DNA of 64,000 bases from Acanthacorydalis orientalis (taxonomy: Eukaryota; Arthropoda; Insecta; Megaloptera; Corydalidae), in contig CM068322.1 of assembly GCA_034766995.1 (NCBI GenBank), positions 20,410,745-20,474,744 of the forward strand, given 5' to 3'. Numbering within the stretch: the first letter of the stretch is position 1; every line of letters begins with the position of its first letter. Of this stretch, positions 50,090-55,612 are shown one piece after another. Position numbers and translations under genes: made by a program. The notes under the pieces were generated by a model. The model searched no databases and was not told the origin of the DNA. It saw only the letters and a program-made list of their open reading frames with translations.

Positions 50090-51864
50090 CAATATTGAGC
50101 AAATAATGCGAGCGGAGCCTGAGCCCTCCTCCGGGGGTCGGCGAGCGTAGCGAGTAGGGGGAAGAGCCCTCTAATTTTAAAAAAAGAATTGTAAATAATT
50201 TAAACACAAACTCCGAGAAATTAATAGACAGCCTGATGTATACTACAGTCACTTGATTGTCATTATTTTTGATTTGTGTAATTAATATAAATTTGTTCAT
50301 TTCATACACACTTTTTTTATTGCATTTTTATTTTTTTTTTCTAAATGTTTCAGCATCTCAAGATTCGGATTCAAGACGTGCCAGTTCAAGAGGCTTAATT
50401 CCACGTGCCAAAATTAAAACGATTAAAATGACATTTGTTATAGTATTTGGTAAGTAATTATGAAAATAAGGATGTTTTAAGCAGCTATCAATACAGCATG
50501 TAATATAGGGTATCGAACGGAACAAATAGAAATATAAAAAAAAACTATAATACTTCTTTTTAAAATTAAATTTAAGAAAATAAAGCAGTTATTTACAATT
50601 GAAGCTTATATACATTTTTTGTGATATTCTGTACATGTAAGAAGAAAATAACACTTTTTGTTCAAGAAATTTAATTATTTTTAAACAAAGCAATTTTCAA
50701 CAAAAAACTCAAAACTATTTACACTTTTCATTAAAAATTCGCATTCTAATTGTATTCTATTGGAATCTTAAAATAATTAATAAAGTTTGCAATTTATTCA
50801 ACAGTTTAATTACAAATAAAAAAAGGATACTACAGTGTTGAATATTTATAATTAAAATACAAATACGGTTTTAGATATATATATATATAAAATTTAATTT
50901 TTAGTGTTGAGAAGTATTCCGAGAAATATATTTTATTTTAATGTTTTCTTTTCAAAACAAAAATAAGATTTAAACCTTTTATTTCCAGTGTTACTAAAAA
51001 TAAATATTTATTTCAGTGTTTATCATATGTTGGTCACCGTACATTTTATTTGATTTGTTGCAAGTGTACGGTCATATACCACGAACTCAGACCAATATAG
51101 CAGTAGCTACATTCATACAAAGCCTAGCGCCATTAAATTCAGCAGCTAATCCAATCATATATTGTGTTTTTTCAACACAAATTTGTCGAACATTAAGGTA
51201 AACAAAACGTATCAATATTTTACATATATGAATATTAATGTTTCACATATGTGCATTAAAATGTTTCACAAAAAAATCAACAATATATTTCAAGAAAATT
51301 CACCAGAACAGAATTTTATAAACTGTTGTTTATAATACTTCTTTTGAAACAATACATTTTAAAATATTTCTCTTTAATCAATATGTGGCACATACATTTT
51401 TAGTATTGTAATTTAAATATCATTCTCATTTCTGTAATGAATTTAATTCATTGTAAACAAATTTATTATTTTATATTTCCACATCAAATTGGTTTTTTTA
51501 TGTTTTAATTGCTTTTTGATACTTTATGTTTTCATACACTTACATTCATTGTAAAATAAATGAAATATATATTTTGTAAAATTTATATTTCTAAAGTAAC
51601 TGATTTATACGATAATTTATAGAAACAAAATATTTAAAATATTACAATGTTTACAGACATATACCACCTTTCAAATGGATCTTCTGTTGTAAAGACGCGA
51701 AAAGAACTGGACGTTCAATGAAGAGTCGAAGCAACACCCGTTCGACAAGTATGTCAGAAATTCTGACACTGAATCCACGGAAAAATACTTCAACAGTAAT
51801 GAATATGTCACAGAAACATGTACATGTGCTAATACCAACGACTTTCAAAACGGATTCAAATTAG
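9661..51864 (+). CDS. CCAPR: Crustacean cardioactive peptide receptor (class A GPCR), nine coding exons
   Basis: Joining nine exons (listed separately) gives an uninterrupted 408-residue seven-transmembrane receptor with every junction GT-AG and in phase. Visible class A landmarks are: sequons at N5, N9 and N21; GN in TM1 (58-59); LAIAD in TM2 (83-87); the TM3 cysteine C114 and its ECL2 partner C189; DRY at 138-140; W164 in TM4; P214 and Y222 in TM5; CWSP in TM6 (284-287); NPIIY in TM7 (324-328); and a possible palmitoylation pair CC at 350-351. The strings [16 protein letters not shown] and [11 protein letters not shown] fit the insect CCAP receptor / vertebrate neuropeptide S receptor group better than the inotocin/vasopressin receptors. 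By family knowledge it is a plasma-membrane receptor for the cyclic peptide CCAP, used in ecdysis behaviour and in heart and gut control. Its length is usual for the family. An acceptor-like CAG at 9651-9653 implies at least one upstream 5' UTR exon. Confidence 0.88.
10401..10955 (-). mobile_element. Truncated mariner element, copy 1
   Basis: The ends are inverted repeats, GGTTGATAGAAAAATAATTA on the left and a matching CAATTATTTTCCTACC on the right, flanked by TA. On the minus strand the body resembles the N-terminal, helix-turn-helix half of a mariner transposase ([15 protein letters not shown], [12 protein letters not shown]), broken by stops. The reading then passes directly into the far end, so the catalytic domain is missing. 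The same deletion is shared by six more copies, so the deleted form itself was amplified. Confidence 0.82.
12531..12660 (+). repeat. Partial copy of the palindromic element at 59727
   Basis: Shares AATTATTTTTGATT, a TTATG-GCAT block and GAGAGCACCAAGGTACAGAA with the element at 59727 and with a worn copy near 5700 (GAGAGCACTACGGTACAGAA). The second arm is missing or unrecognisable. Confidence 0.55.
12700..13078 (+). repeat. CpG-rich interspersed repeat with embedded (TA)n, copy 1
   Basis: Collinear with 49885-50190. It has an AT-rich left part including GAGATTTTGTATTAAATTAT, then a (TA)n tract, then a right part with unusually many CG dinucleotides (GCGAGT, GAACGAGCG, GTAGCGAGTAGGGCCCC). Such a GC-rich block stands out sharply here. 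No terminal repeats or coding domain were recognised; the minus-strand open frame across it is a shadow. Confidence 0.7.
17485..17560 (+). repeat. Short direct duplication, copy 1
   Basis: About 75 bp, repeated at 17795-17870, sharing CTCATTTTTA and TTTCTGCATATTTTAAATG. Between them, 17746-17794 holds a short tandem repeat of an ATTACAAAATC unit. No coding content. Confidence 0.6.
17795..17870 (+). repeat. Short direct duplication, copy 2
   Basis: Second copy of the 75-bp segment at 17485-17560, with several substitutions. Apparently a local duplication inside CCAPR intron 1. Confidence 0.6.
18144..18236. repeat. Compound (CA)n(TA)n microsatellite
   Basis: A short CA array passes into three (TA)n blocks separated by related AATTTATT spacers, suggesting local duplication of the array with its spacer. 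Confidence 0.9.
18995..20010 (+). pseudogene. Degenerate Tc1/mariner-superfamily transposase
   Basis: An open frame at 18995-19528 encodes the N-terminal part: [11 protein letters not shown], a helix-turn-helix segment near [13 protein letters not shown], then [20 protein letters not shown] and [14 protein letters not shown], the linker before the catalytic core in the common insect family with a DUF4817-like N-terminus. After a stop at 19526-19528, relics continue in shifted frames: TTWFHQD around 19660, [15 protein letters not shown] around 19770, and a tail up to about 20000. The part with the first catalytic aspartate is missing or unrecognisable, so the gene is dead. Clear terminal inverted repeats were not found. 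It sits in the sense strand of CCAPR intron 1. Confidence 0.8.
20254..20810 (-). mobile_element. Truncated mariner element, copy 2
   Basis: Same structure as copy 1. The left end contains GGTAGAAAAATAATTGC-like bases, the right end CAATTATTTTCTTGCAAACC followed by TA. On the minus strand, fragments such as [21 protein letters not shown] and RECSQ-like segments of a mariner N-terminal domain can be followed, with frame breaks. No catalytic domain. Confidence 0.82.
21723..21777. repeat. (TA)n microsatellite
   Basis: An uninterrupted TA/AT dinucleotide array of about 55 bp. Similar pure arrays in CCAPR intron 1 lie near 11236, 23025, 26640, 27640 and 30093. Confidence 0.95.
24349..24833 (+). 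mobile_element. Internally deleted Tc1/mariner element with terminal inverted repeats
   Basis: The ends match as inverted repeats of about 28 bp: CAGAGTGTCCCAGATTACAA at the left, and bases ending TTATTCTGGGACATCTC at the right, both followed by a GCACTTTTG-type inner block, with TA outside. Inside are a transposase start ([10 protein letters not shown] at about 24460) and, after only about 60 bp, a C-terminal relic [11 protein letters not shown] around 24550. Most of the gene, including most of the catalytic core, is gone. It is a non-autonomous relic of the same broad insect family as the pseudogene at 18995. Confidence 0.8.
24970..25260. other. Low-AT, CpG-containing island in CCAPR intron 1
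   Basis: Unlike its surroundings, this stretch has balanced composition and many CG dinucleotides (GCGTGACGC, GATGCGTCGCGG, GCGAGACGCC, CTCGCAGACG). It includes the odd palindrome AAGCGTGACGCTT near 25008. It matches no transposon I recognise and has no long open frame. It could be a conserved intronic regulatory element or an alternative 5' exon; an acceptor-like pyrimidine tract ends in CTCGCAG near 25126. Function is unknown. Confidence 0.45.
26640..27005. repeat. Cluster of (TA)n arrays
   Basis: A pure TA array at 26640-26691 is followed, after 240 bp of unique AT-rich sequence, by an array at 26940-27005 with repeated (TA)nAA units, as in GAATATATATATAAATATATA. Simple repeats only. Confidence 0.9.
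27668..27786. mobile_element. MITE-like palindromic element, short copy
   Basis: Terminal inverted repeats of about 35 bp begin TGATTCAATTTAGGTTTTCA on the left; the right end is the inverse of TGATTCAATTTTTACTTCCA, with a shared inner ATGGAAGTATTAAAAAAA-type block. The interior is almost absent. The ends match the longer elements at 48913 and 61057. Confidence 0.75.
28160..28335. repeat. Inverted-repeat element
   Basis: GTCAAAATATGAAATAGGTA near 28167 is answered about 135 bp later by TACCTATTTCATATGTTGAC, a roughly 22-bp near-perfect inverted repeat. The interior has a repeated AGTACTTGTAA. This resembles a small foldback or MITE element; no other copy was noticed. Confidence 0.55.
30693..30782. 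repeat. (TA)n(TATG)n compound microsatellite
   Basis: A pure TA array of about 50 bp runs into a tetranucleotide TATG/GTAT array and then a few TATATG units. Confidence 0.95.
31355..31499 (+). repeat. Local direct duplication, copy 1 (next to mariner copy 3)
   Basis: About 145 bp, repeated at 33337-33482 in the same orientation, sharing CTTAGAAGAAAAAATAAA, GATTCTCCTTTATTTTCTT-type and ACTTTTTTAAATTATGAAAT blocks with scattered differences. It ends a few bases before the mariner copy at 31511. No coding content. Confidence 0.75.
31511..32096 (-). mobile_element. Truncated mariner element, copy 3
   Basis: Ends are AGGTTAATAGAAAAATACTT on the left and the inverse of a TTCGTATGAAAATAATTGTAG-type end on the right, flanked by TA. 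On the minus strand, [20 protein letters not shown] of the mariner helix-turn-helix domain is open, preceded by a segment with an extra insertion and followed by relics of EDEEGRR. The catalytic domain is missing, as in the other copies. Confidence 0.82.
33337..33482 (+). repeat. Local direct duplication, copy 2
   Basis: Second copy of the 145-bp block at 31355-31499. The segment just upstream (about 33240-33300, with TTATATATTAGAAGATACAA) also resembles 32935-32995, so this small region has been duplicated more than once. Confidence 0.7.
34140..34275 (+). CDS. CCAPR: CCAPR exon 2 (TM1, ICL1, start of TM2)
   Basis: Encodes residues 42-86 plus the first base of D87. It carries TM1 (about 46-68) with the GN motif, the basic loop NKSSKSRMN and the first half of TM2 (FIKQLAIA). 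The acceptor is TTTCTTTTCAG and the donor is GCAG|gtaag, phase 1. The family string YETEQF spans the exon 1/2 junction, which supports joining exons 24 kb apart. Confidence 0.9.
36768..37100 (+). pseudogene. Possible decayed Tc1/mariner transposon fragment
   Basis: The start, TACAGAGTGGCGAAAAAAGA, resembles the outer end of insect Tc1/mariner elements. About 290 bp later a short stretch reads NRPKSRRHR, a stop, then [11 protein letters not shown], similar in layout to the linker of such transposases (basic run, then an EENI-like motif). There are stops and no catalytic motif, and no right-hand end was found. A weak call. Confidence 0.3.
37684..37713. repeat. (TA)n microsatellite
   Basis: A pure TA array of about 30 bp in CCAPR intron 2. 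The minus-strand open frame ending in IYIYIY across it is a by-product. Confidence 0.95.
38284..38810 (-). mobile_element. Truncated mariner element, copy 4
   Basis: Left end TGTTGGTAGAAAAATAATTG and right end CAATTATTTTCCTACCAATC are good inverted repeats flanked by TA. The body is the minus-strand N-terminal mariner domain (YELQTSV-like, [13 protein letters not shown], relics of EDEKDR), with stops. It ends directly in the terminal repeat without a catalytic domain. Confidence 0.82.
40069..40225 (+). repeat. Interspersed repeat, copy 1 (also at 61550 and near 62940)
   Basis: Collinear with 61550-61695. Shared features are AGATTA-TTCA/TTAA, CATCTTCA, TAGATA, AAATTATTTAAAT and a tail GAAACTAGTAGTAGAAG followed by CAAA and AAATAATNTAAAA. 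The tail recurs near 62970. In one frame the two longer copies read as related peptides (VLDYFSF here, FLDYLRF at 61550). The repeat family was not identified. Confidence 0.55.
40779..41328 (+). mobile_element. Truncated mariner element, copy 5
   Basis: Plus-strand copy. The left end, AGTTGGAATGAATATAATTT, is a worn version of the family end; the right end, AGCAATTATTTTTCTATCAA, is better preserved. The body encodes relics of the mariner N-terminus: [39 protein letters not shown] and [13 protein letters not shown], then [20 protein letters not shown] running straight into the right end. Confidence 0.85.
43081..43590 (+). pseudogene. Transposase C-terminal fragment, Tc1/mariner-type (DDE)
   Basis: Frame 1 (within an open frame at 43008-43265) reads [20 protein letters not shown], which matches the catalytic core of a common insect transposase family. 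After a frameshift the core continues with [37 protein letters not shown] and IRFKVYT, and finally [18 protein letters not shown] before a stop. The usual QQDG aspartate is E here, and the N-terminal half and first catalytic Asp are missing. It is a dead 3' fragment that directly abuts mariner copy 6. It belongs to a different family from the truncated mariner copies. Confidence 0.8.
43600..44117 (+). mobile_element. Truncated mariner element, copy 6 (5' end lost)
   Basis: The left inverted repeat and about the first 50 bp are missing; the copy starts in a T run next to the transposase fragment at 43081. The body encodes [21 protein letters not shown] and [20 protein letters not shown] segments of the mariner N-terminus, then HLK, stop, LRKSKK. 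The right end ATTTTTCTACCAACC is flanked by TA. Orientation is plus. Confidence 0.82.
44938..44984. repeat. (TA)n microsatellite
   Basis: Two TA blocks separated by CGAGTACA, 250 bp upstream of CCAPR exon 3. The open frame reading IYIYIY through it is not a gene. Confidence 0.95.
45236..45339 (+). CDS. CCAPR: CCAPR exon 3 (TM2-ECL1-start TM3)
   Basis: Encodes D87 (split codon) to Q121, starting [16 protein letters not shown]. It includes the TM2 aspartate D87, the ECL1 tryptophan W107 and the TM3 disulfide cysteine C114. The acceptor is TCTTTTCAG; the donor is CAG|gtctgt, phase 0. Confidence 0.9.
45873..45966 (+). CDS. CCAPR: CCAPR exon 4 (TM3, DRY motif, ICL2)
   Basis: Encodes I122 to S152 and the first base of W153. 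It holds the G-protein-coupling motif SIDRYDAI (136-143) followed by KYPMNFSGS of the second intracellular loop. The acceptor is TTTTTTTAG; the donor is GTT|gtaagt, phase 1. Confidence 0.92.
46343..46885. repeat. Long inverted repeat in CCAPR intron 4
   Basis: The left arm (about 46343-46438) and right arm (about 46791-46885) are inverse copies, about 95 bp each. The core TCAAACTATCTTTATCGAAA (right) is matched exactly by TTTCGATAAAGATAGTTTGA (left); similarity continues outwards through AATTCACGGGCAAATTTTTA with substitutions. A spacer of about 350 bp has no recognised content. It could be a foldback or MITE-type transposon or a local inverted duplication. Confidence 0.7.
47155..47212. repeat. 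(TA)n microsatellite
   Basis: A pure TA array of nearly 60 bp in CCAPR intron 4, 210 bp before exon 5. Confidence 0.95.
47301..47347. repeat. Hairpin-forming palindrome upstream of CCAPR exon 5
   Basis: ATTTATACAAAAGAAT and ATTCTTTTGTATAAAT form a perfect 16-bp stem around a 4-nt loop GTTT. The stem extends to about 21 bp with one bulged base (GTTTTA on the left, AAAAC on the right). It lies 80 bp before the exon 5 acceptor and could fold in the pre-mRNA. Confidence 0.75.
47426..47521 (+). CDS. CCAPR: CCAPR exon 5 (TM4)
   Basis: Encodes W153 to Q184 plus the first base of G185. It covers WKRARCLVG at the end of ICL2 and TM4, with W164 and the proline of FSIPILF. The acceptor is CAATATTTTAG; the donor CAAG|gtaaac opens a very short 56-bp intron. 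Confidence 0.9.
47578..47766 (+). CDS. CCAPR: CCAPR exon 6 (ECL2, TM5, ICL3 start)
   Basis: Encodes G185 to R247. ECL2 carries QCWIEFP, with C189 as the disulfide partner. TM5 contains LFLIPAIII (P214) and CYTIIV (Y222), followed by the basic start of ICL3 ([17 protein letters not shown]). The donor is AGAG|gtaagt, phase 1. Confidence 0.92.
48042..48304. repeat. Pair of (TA)n microsatellites
   Basis: Pure TA arrays at 48042-48079 and 48266-48304 with AT-rich unique sequence between them, in CCAPR intron 6. Confidence 0.93.
48913..49114. mobile_element. MITE-like element with TA flanks
   Basis: Terminal inverted repeats start GGTGATTCAACTTAGGCTTC on the left; the right end is the inverse of GAGTTGATTCAATTTAAGCT. 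TA is found at both borders. The interior contains ACTAAAATACTAAATAAAGA and TTCTTAACCCCTGCG, both also found in the copy at 61057. It is non-coding, about 200 bp, and probably a miniature Tc1/mariner-type element. Confidence 0.78.
49885..50190 (+). repeat. CpG-rich interspersed repeat with embedded (TA)n, copy 2
   Basis: Matches 12700-13078: an AT-rich left part with GAGATTTTGTATTAAATTAT, then a (TA)n tract at 50050-50088, AATATTGAGC, then a GC-rich block (GCGAGCGGAGCC, GGCGAGCGTAGCGAGTAGGG). The two copies differ in the GC-rich block and in array length. The minus-strand open frame here is a by-product. Confidence 0.7.
50354..50449 (+). CDS. CCAPR: CCAPR exon 7 (ICL3 end, TM6 start)
   Basis: Encodes A248 to F279. 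A serine/arginine-rich stretch, [10 protein letters not shown], has possible kinase sites; it is followed by [17 protein letters not shown], the highly conserved entry into TM6. The acceptor is AATGTTTCAG; the donor is TTTG|gtaagt. Confidence 0.92.
51017..51197 (+). CDS. CCAPR: CCAPR exon 8 (TM6-TM7)
   Basis: Encodes V280 to L339 plus two bases of R340. It holds the TM6 switch CWSPY (284-288), the ECL3 segment [11 protein letters not shown] and TM7 with NPIIY (324-328), then STQICRTLR leading into helix 8. The acceptor is TATTTCAG; the donor is AAG|gtaaac. Confidence 0.93.
51657..51864 (+). CDS. CCAPR: CCAPR exon 9 (C-terminal tail and stop)
   Basis: Encodes R340 to N408 and a TAG stop. The tail begins [11 protein letters not shown], with a cysteine pair at 350-351 suited to palmitoylation. 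The rest is rich in Ser, Thr and Arg, as expected for a region phosphorylated during desensitisation. The acceptor is TGTTTACAG. Confidence 0.88.
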
Positions 51865-51898
51865 TGTAAATGTTCGTTTTAAAATTAAGTTATTAAAT

Positions 51899-51925
51899 AC
51901 AGGGCCGGATTAATGAGGGTTCTAA
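51899..51925 (+). mobile_element. hAT-like terminal sequence relic
   Basis: CAGGGCCGGATTAATGAGGG, 34 bp after the CCAPR stop codon, looks like the outer end of many hAT-type DNA transposons (CAGGGCCGG). No matching inverted end or transposase was found, so only an end fragment would remain, inside the likely 3' UTR. Confidence 0.35.
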
Positions 51926-51983
51926 AATTATTAAAAATTTAGTAAAATTAAGTAATCGTCGTAAAATGTGTACAAAATAAGTT

Positions 51984-51989
51984 AATAAA
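51984..51989 (+). promoter_or_regulatory. Possible CCAPR polyadenylation signal
   Basis: AATAAA about 120 bp after the CCAPR stop. Further AATAAA hexamers follow at 52074 and 52078. In such AT-rich DNA the hexamer arises often by chance, so the actual site is uncertain. Confidence 0.35.
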
Positions 51990-52417
51990 TGAATTAAATT
52001 ATTTGAGTGGACTTTTTATTACGATTTATTTCAAATAGCTTTTATATGCATTTTAAATTTGTTATTATATAAAAATAAATAAACAATTATTTTGATAACG
52101 TTTTGATGTAAAATACACTTTTTTCTATTTCAAGTTTTTAATTAGGAAACAATATTTAATTAAAACATTTTTTTACATGTTAATACTTTTCTCTCTGTAT
52201 TCTTTTCTCTTGTATTGTCGATGAAATTTGAATATTGGATTACATTGAGATGATTAAAATACAGAATACGTTTTAGAGGTCATTTATTTTGATTCGGATA
52301 CAAGACTTTCATTATAAGCACATAACTTTTTTCATAAACGTCAGTAACTTCTGTGAAAGCGTTTGATCAATTGCTGCTACATTATTTGTTTCAAAGTAAA
52401 ACTCACCAACAAATATA

Positions 52418-52420
52418 TAC

Positions 52421-52452
<32 letters not shown>

Positions 52453-52535
52453 ATGTATGTATATATATATATATGTATATGTATGTACATATATATATAT
52501 ATATATATACATGTACACACACATATATATATATA
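52418..52535. repeat. Compound (TA)n(TG)n(CA)n microsatellite
   Basis: TA arrays alternate with GTGTGT, GTATGTATGT and ACACAC blocks. It is open in several frames on both strands ([10 protein letters not shown] peptides), none of which is a gene. Confidence 0.95.
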
Positions 52536-52629
52536 CAATTTACAGAATTGTAAATTTCTTTACAAAAGAAACTCATAATAAGACAGATTAACAATAATCA
52601 TTCAAAATATCACTGAAATAAATATATTA

Positions 52630-53086
52630 GATTGGTAGAAAAATAACTGTTGCTTATGACCTTCAAAATCATACATTTTTTAATTTAAATGCTTCTAAGT
52701 AGTCCAGTAGTATTGGATGACTAACATCTAACTTTTGTGCAAGCTCTAGAATTGTTTTGTGTGGTTCTGATTCAACTAATGCCTTCAGTTGGTCGTTATG
52801 AACTGAAGAATGAACCCCGCGACCTTCTTAATCTCAAAGCTCTCGTCCCCAGTATGAAATTTTTGGAACAACCATTGCACCATACTTTCCTTAATAGTAC
52901 CCACTCCAAAAGTGTCGTTTAGTTTGCGAGCAGTTTCTGTTGCTTTACCACCCGTTTTGAACTCATACAAAAAATTGCTCTTATTTGCTTCTTTAACATC
53001 TTTAATTAAATAGCCCAAAATTACACTTATTGAAAAAATAAGGTTAGAATTCAAAAATAAAAACCACAATCATTTTCATACCAACT
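52630..53086 (-). mobile_element. Truncated mariner element, copy 7 (best open reading frame)
   Basis: Left end GATTGGTAGAAAAATAACTG and right end CACAATCATTTTCATACCAA, flanked by TA. The minus strand is open from 53069 to 52785 through the helix-turn-helix region: [29 protein letters not shown] and MVQWLFQKFHTGDESFEIKK. About 80 bp of the usual leader is missing. The frame breaks before the linker and there is no catalytic domain, so at most a DNA-binding fragment could be made. Confidence 0.85.
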
Positions 53087-53259
53087 TAATAATTATTAAT
53101 TTTGTCATGTTTTCACTCATATATTTCAATAATATTTTAATGTCCATACGAAAAGAACAAACACGAGTATTTTTTTTATTTAAGTATTCAAACCTACGAA
53201 TAGGTTGAAGTCCTTTAGATCCCAAGGCTTATATTATTTGAGTTATTGGATAAATTTTG

Positions 53260-53650
53260 CACAATGAGCTCCAGGTACTCTTCGGTAATCTTCAGAGGTA
53301 ATTAGCTATTAGATTGTGAAATTTTTCTCGTTAGAATAAACTCAATAGAAACTTTAATGGAGTGTCGTACTGATCAATCGAGGTGCAAATGAATCATCTG
53401 ATCTAAGTATGGGAACCAAAATAATTCGAACAATTTGGTAGCTGATTCCCTCTGAAGTTTATCTTAAAATATCTGGAACTCATCGTACAAACCTCACCTA
53501 TTAAATTGAATAATTAAAGGCCTTGGAGACAAAACCACCTCAACCTATTCTCAAACTTTAAATTTGTTAAATCTTTAGCTTACTTGATTGATTTAAGCTA
53601 CAAAAACGAGTAAATCAATAATAAGTATCATATTTAGTATTTTTCAGAAT
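53260..53650 (+). pseudogene. Decayed nuclear 28S rRNA fragment
   Basis: Blocks match eukaryotic 28S rRNA in order: TAGATTGTGAA (28S AAGATGGTGAA), GAAACTTTAATGG (GAAACCCTGATGG), GGTGCAAATGAATC (ACGTGCAAATCGATC), GGTAGCTGATTCCCTCTGAA (GTAGCTGGTTCCCTCCGAA), AGGCCTTGGAGAC (AGGCCTTGGGGCC) and ACCTCAACCTATTCTCAAAC (identical to 28S). Differences are mainly C to T and G to A, as in neutral decay in an AT-rich genome. The ends of the fragment are not sharp. It is the central part of 28S only and cannot be a working rRNA gene. Confidence 0.85.
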
Positions 53651-53784
53651 AATTCACAAATATCCATGCATAAGTGTTTGCTGTAACGTTTTACACTGAA
53701 ATCCATAACTCTTAAATGGTTTGATATTTTAAGATGAAACAAAAATAAAAAAAAAGCTTAGAATATAACATTTCAAACAATGTA

Positions 53785-53942
53785 TATATTTTTAACATAA
53801 TCATTAACATCGCTAATAAATTTCCTGAAATATGTAACCAGTTTATTCATTCCGTTAGTGAAAAAATGTGTTTATTTCTCCAAAAAATCCTTCAAGTCAA
53901 CGTTAATTTGATCGTGAACGACCTGTGCTTCATCATAATATA
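53785..53942 (-). pseudogene. Transposase C-terminal relic (mariner/SETMAR-type)
   Basis: Read on the minus strand from about 53942, the peptide is DEAQVVHDQINVDLKDFL, a stop, then FFTNGMNKLVTYFRKF and DVNDYVKN. This follows the C-terminal pattern of mariner-like transposases (an FF..GI.KLV.R..KCI..NGDYVEK-type tail). No catalytic core was recognisable upstream on that strand. Confidence 0.5.
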
Positions 53943-55410
53943 TAAAACTATACACTTCAAAATTCATCTAAGTTCTAAAGCAAATTTAATGTTTTCTTAC
54001 ATTTTTATTGCAAACAAAATCTAGTACAATCTGATCTACACATATTTCTTGCACTAAATTGTGAACTCAAGTGAAAGTATTTTGACACTGATGAATAAGT
54101 TTAAGCTACCGTGAAGAATTCGAAAAAGAAATAAACATCAGATTTCTTGACTGACGGATAAAAAAAAGATGTTACACACTGGAAGAAATACATTGACAAT
54201 GATTGCAGTTACGTTAAAAATTTATTGTAGCATATGAAAGTTTATATTTCAAGCTCTTTTTTTTATTCATCTTAATATACTAAACCATTCAATAGTTATG
54301 AACTCTGCAAATTTTTCATTAGTTTCTCAAAAAAAAAATGCATAATAAGAAAGAATTGTCTGAAAACTTTCATTTATATCGTTTTCTTAATCTCTCTCAT
54401 GTTATATGTAAATAATAACAAAATAATAATTCAATAACTAAAAACAATAAATGAAAAAATTATTGGTATTGTGGCGATATTTTTATAAAATTTATCAAGC
54501 TTAAAAACTACTAATGCATATAAAAGCAATCATATATACTTTTTTCTAATAATTAAGTTTGAAGTACTATATTTTTAGATACTTTATATATTAAATCGAA
54601 TATTTCTCAAGTGTTAATTGTACTGATTTAACCATTCAGATAAATACAAATACAACATCGATTTTTTTCTTGAATTATAAAATCTATTTATAAACTATTT
54701 AAGTATTTTTAAGAATAATAGATGTATACATAAATCTGAATTATATTTGTTAAAATTGAAATTTTAATCTCAATGTTATTCTATGTAAATCTTGAAAATC
54801 ACATGCAATTTTAGTTTTTCTACGAGCAATTTTTAACAAAAAAAGATGAAGAAATTCTCAACTGGTCGTAGAAGAAATAAATTCGTATTTAAAGTACAGG
54901 ATTGAACAACAGGTACACAAGAAAACAATACAACAGTGTGTACTATATGTGTGTATTGAGTATATATAGATTTGTCAATAAATTAAATTGAACTTTTATG
55001 TATTCAAATAAATCATTATTACTTGTATTCATATTTATTTAGTAAATTTTTAAAATGTATAAGTAATGTTAATAGAATAGCTGTTGTGCAAAACACAATA
55101 CAACCAATAATAATTAATTTTCAAAAAAACATGAAAAGCCACTAGCTCAGTGTTTAAAAACTTTTTTTATTTTGATCATAATTGCAAAACAATCATTGAA
55201 AGATCCTTAATTCTCTTGCTTAAAAACAAATTTAATTAAATACATTATCTACTTAATATTTTGCAAATATGAATATCTATATTTTTGCACATACACTCCA
55301 CAATAGATAAAACAGTACAAATAACATTTCAATTCGTACATACTTTATTGTTTACGGATTGTATCCTCTTTTATTACATATATAAATATTTCTTATTAGA
55401 ATATAATTAT

Positions 55411-55544
55411 ATATACTTGTGTGTGTATATATATATTTGTATATATATATATATATATTTGTGTATATATATATATATATTTATTTGTATATATATATAT
55501 ATATATATATATTTGTTTTTATATATATATATATATATATATTT

Positions 55545-55596
<52 letters not shown>

Positions 55597-55612
55597 ATAG
55601 ATATATTACATA
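55411..55612. repeat. Large TA/TTTG compound microsatellite
   Basis: About 200 bp of TA arrays regularly interrupted by TTTGT or TTTATTTGT units, so that TA blocks of growing length are repeated as a higher-order pattern. It is open in two frames (IYIYIF peptides); these are not genes. Confidence 0.95.

Larger units (their letters stand above)
47767..50353 (+). other. CCAPR: CCAPR intron 6 (2.6 kb)
   Basis: Holds TA arrays near 48042, 48266, 49435 and 50050, a MITE-like element (48913) and the second CpG-rich repeat copy (49885). A more complex stretch at about 49200-49275 matches nothing I recognise. No exon-like open frame was seen. Confidence 0.75.
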
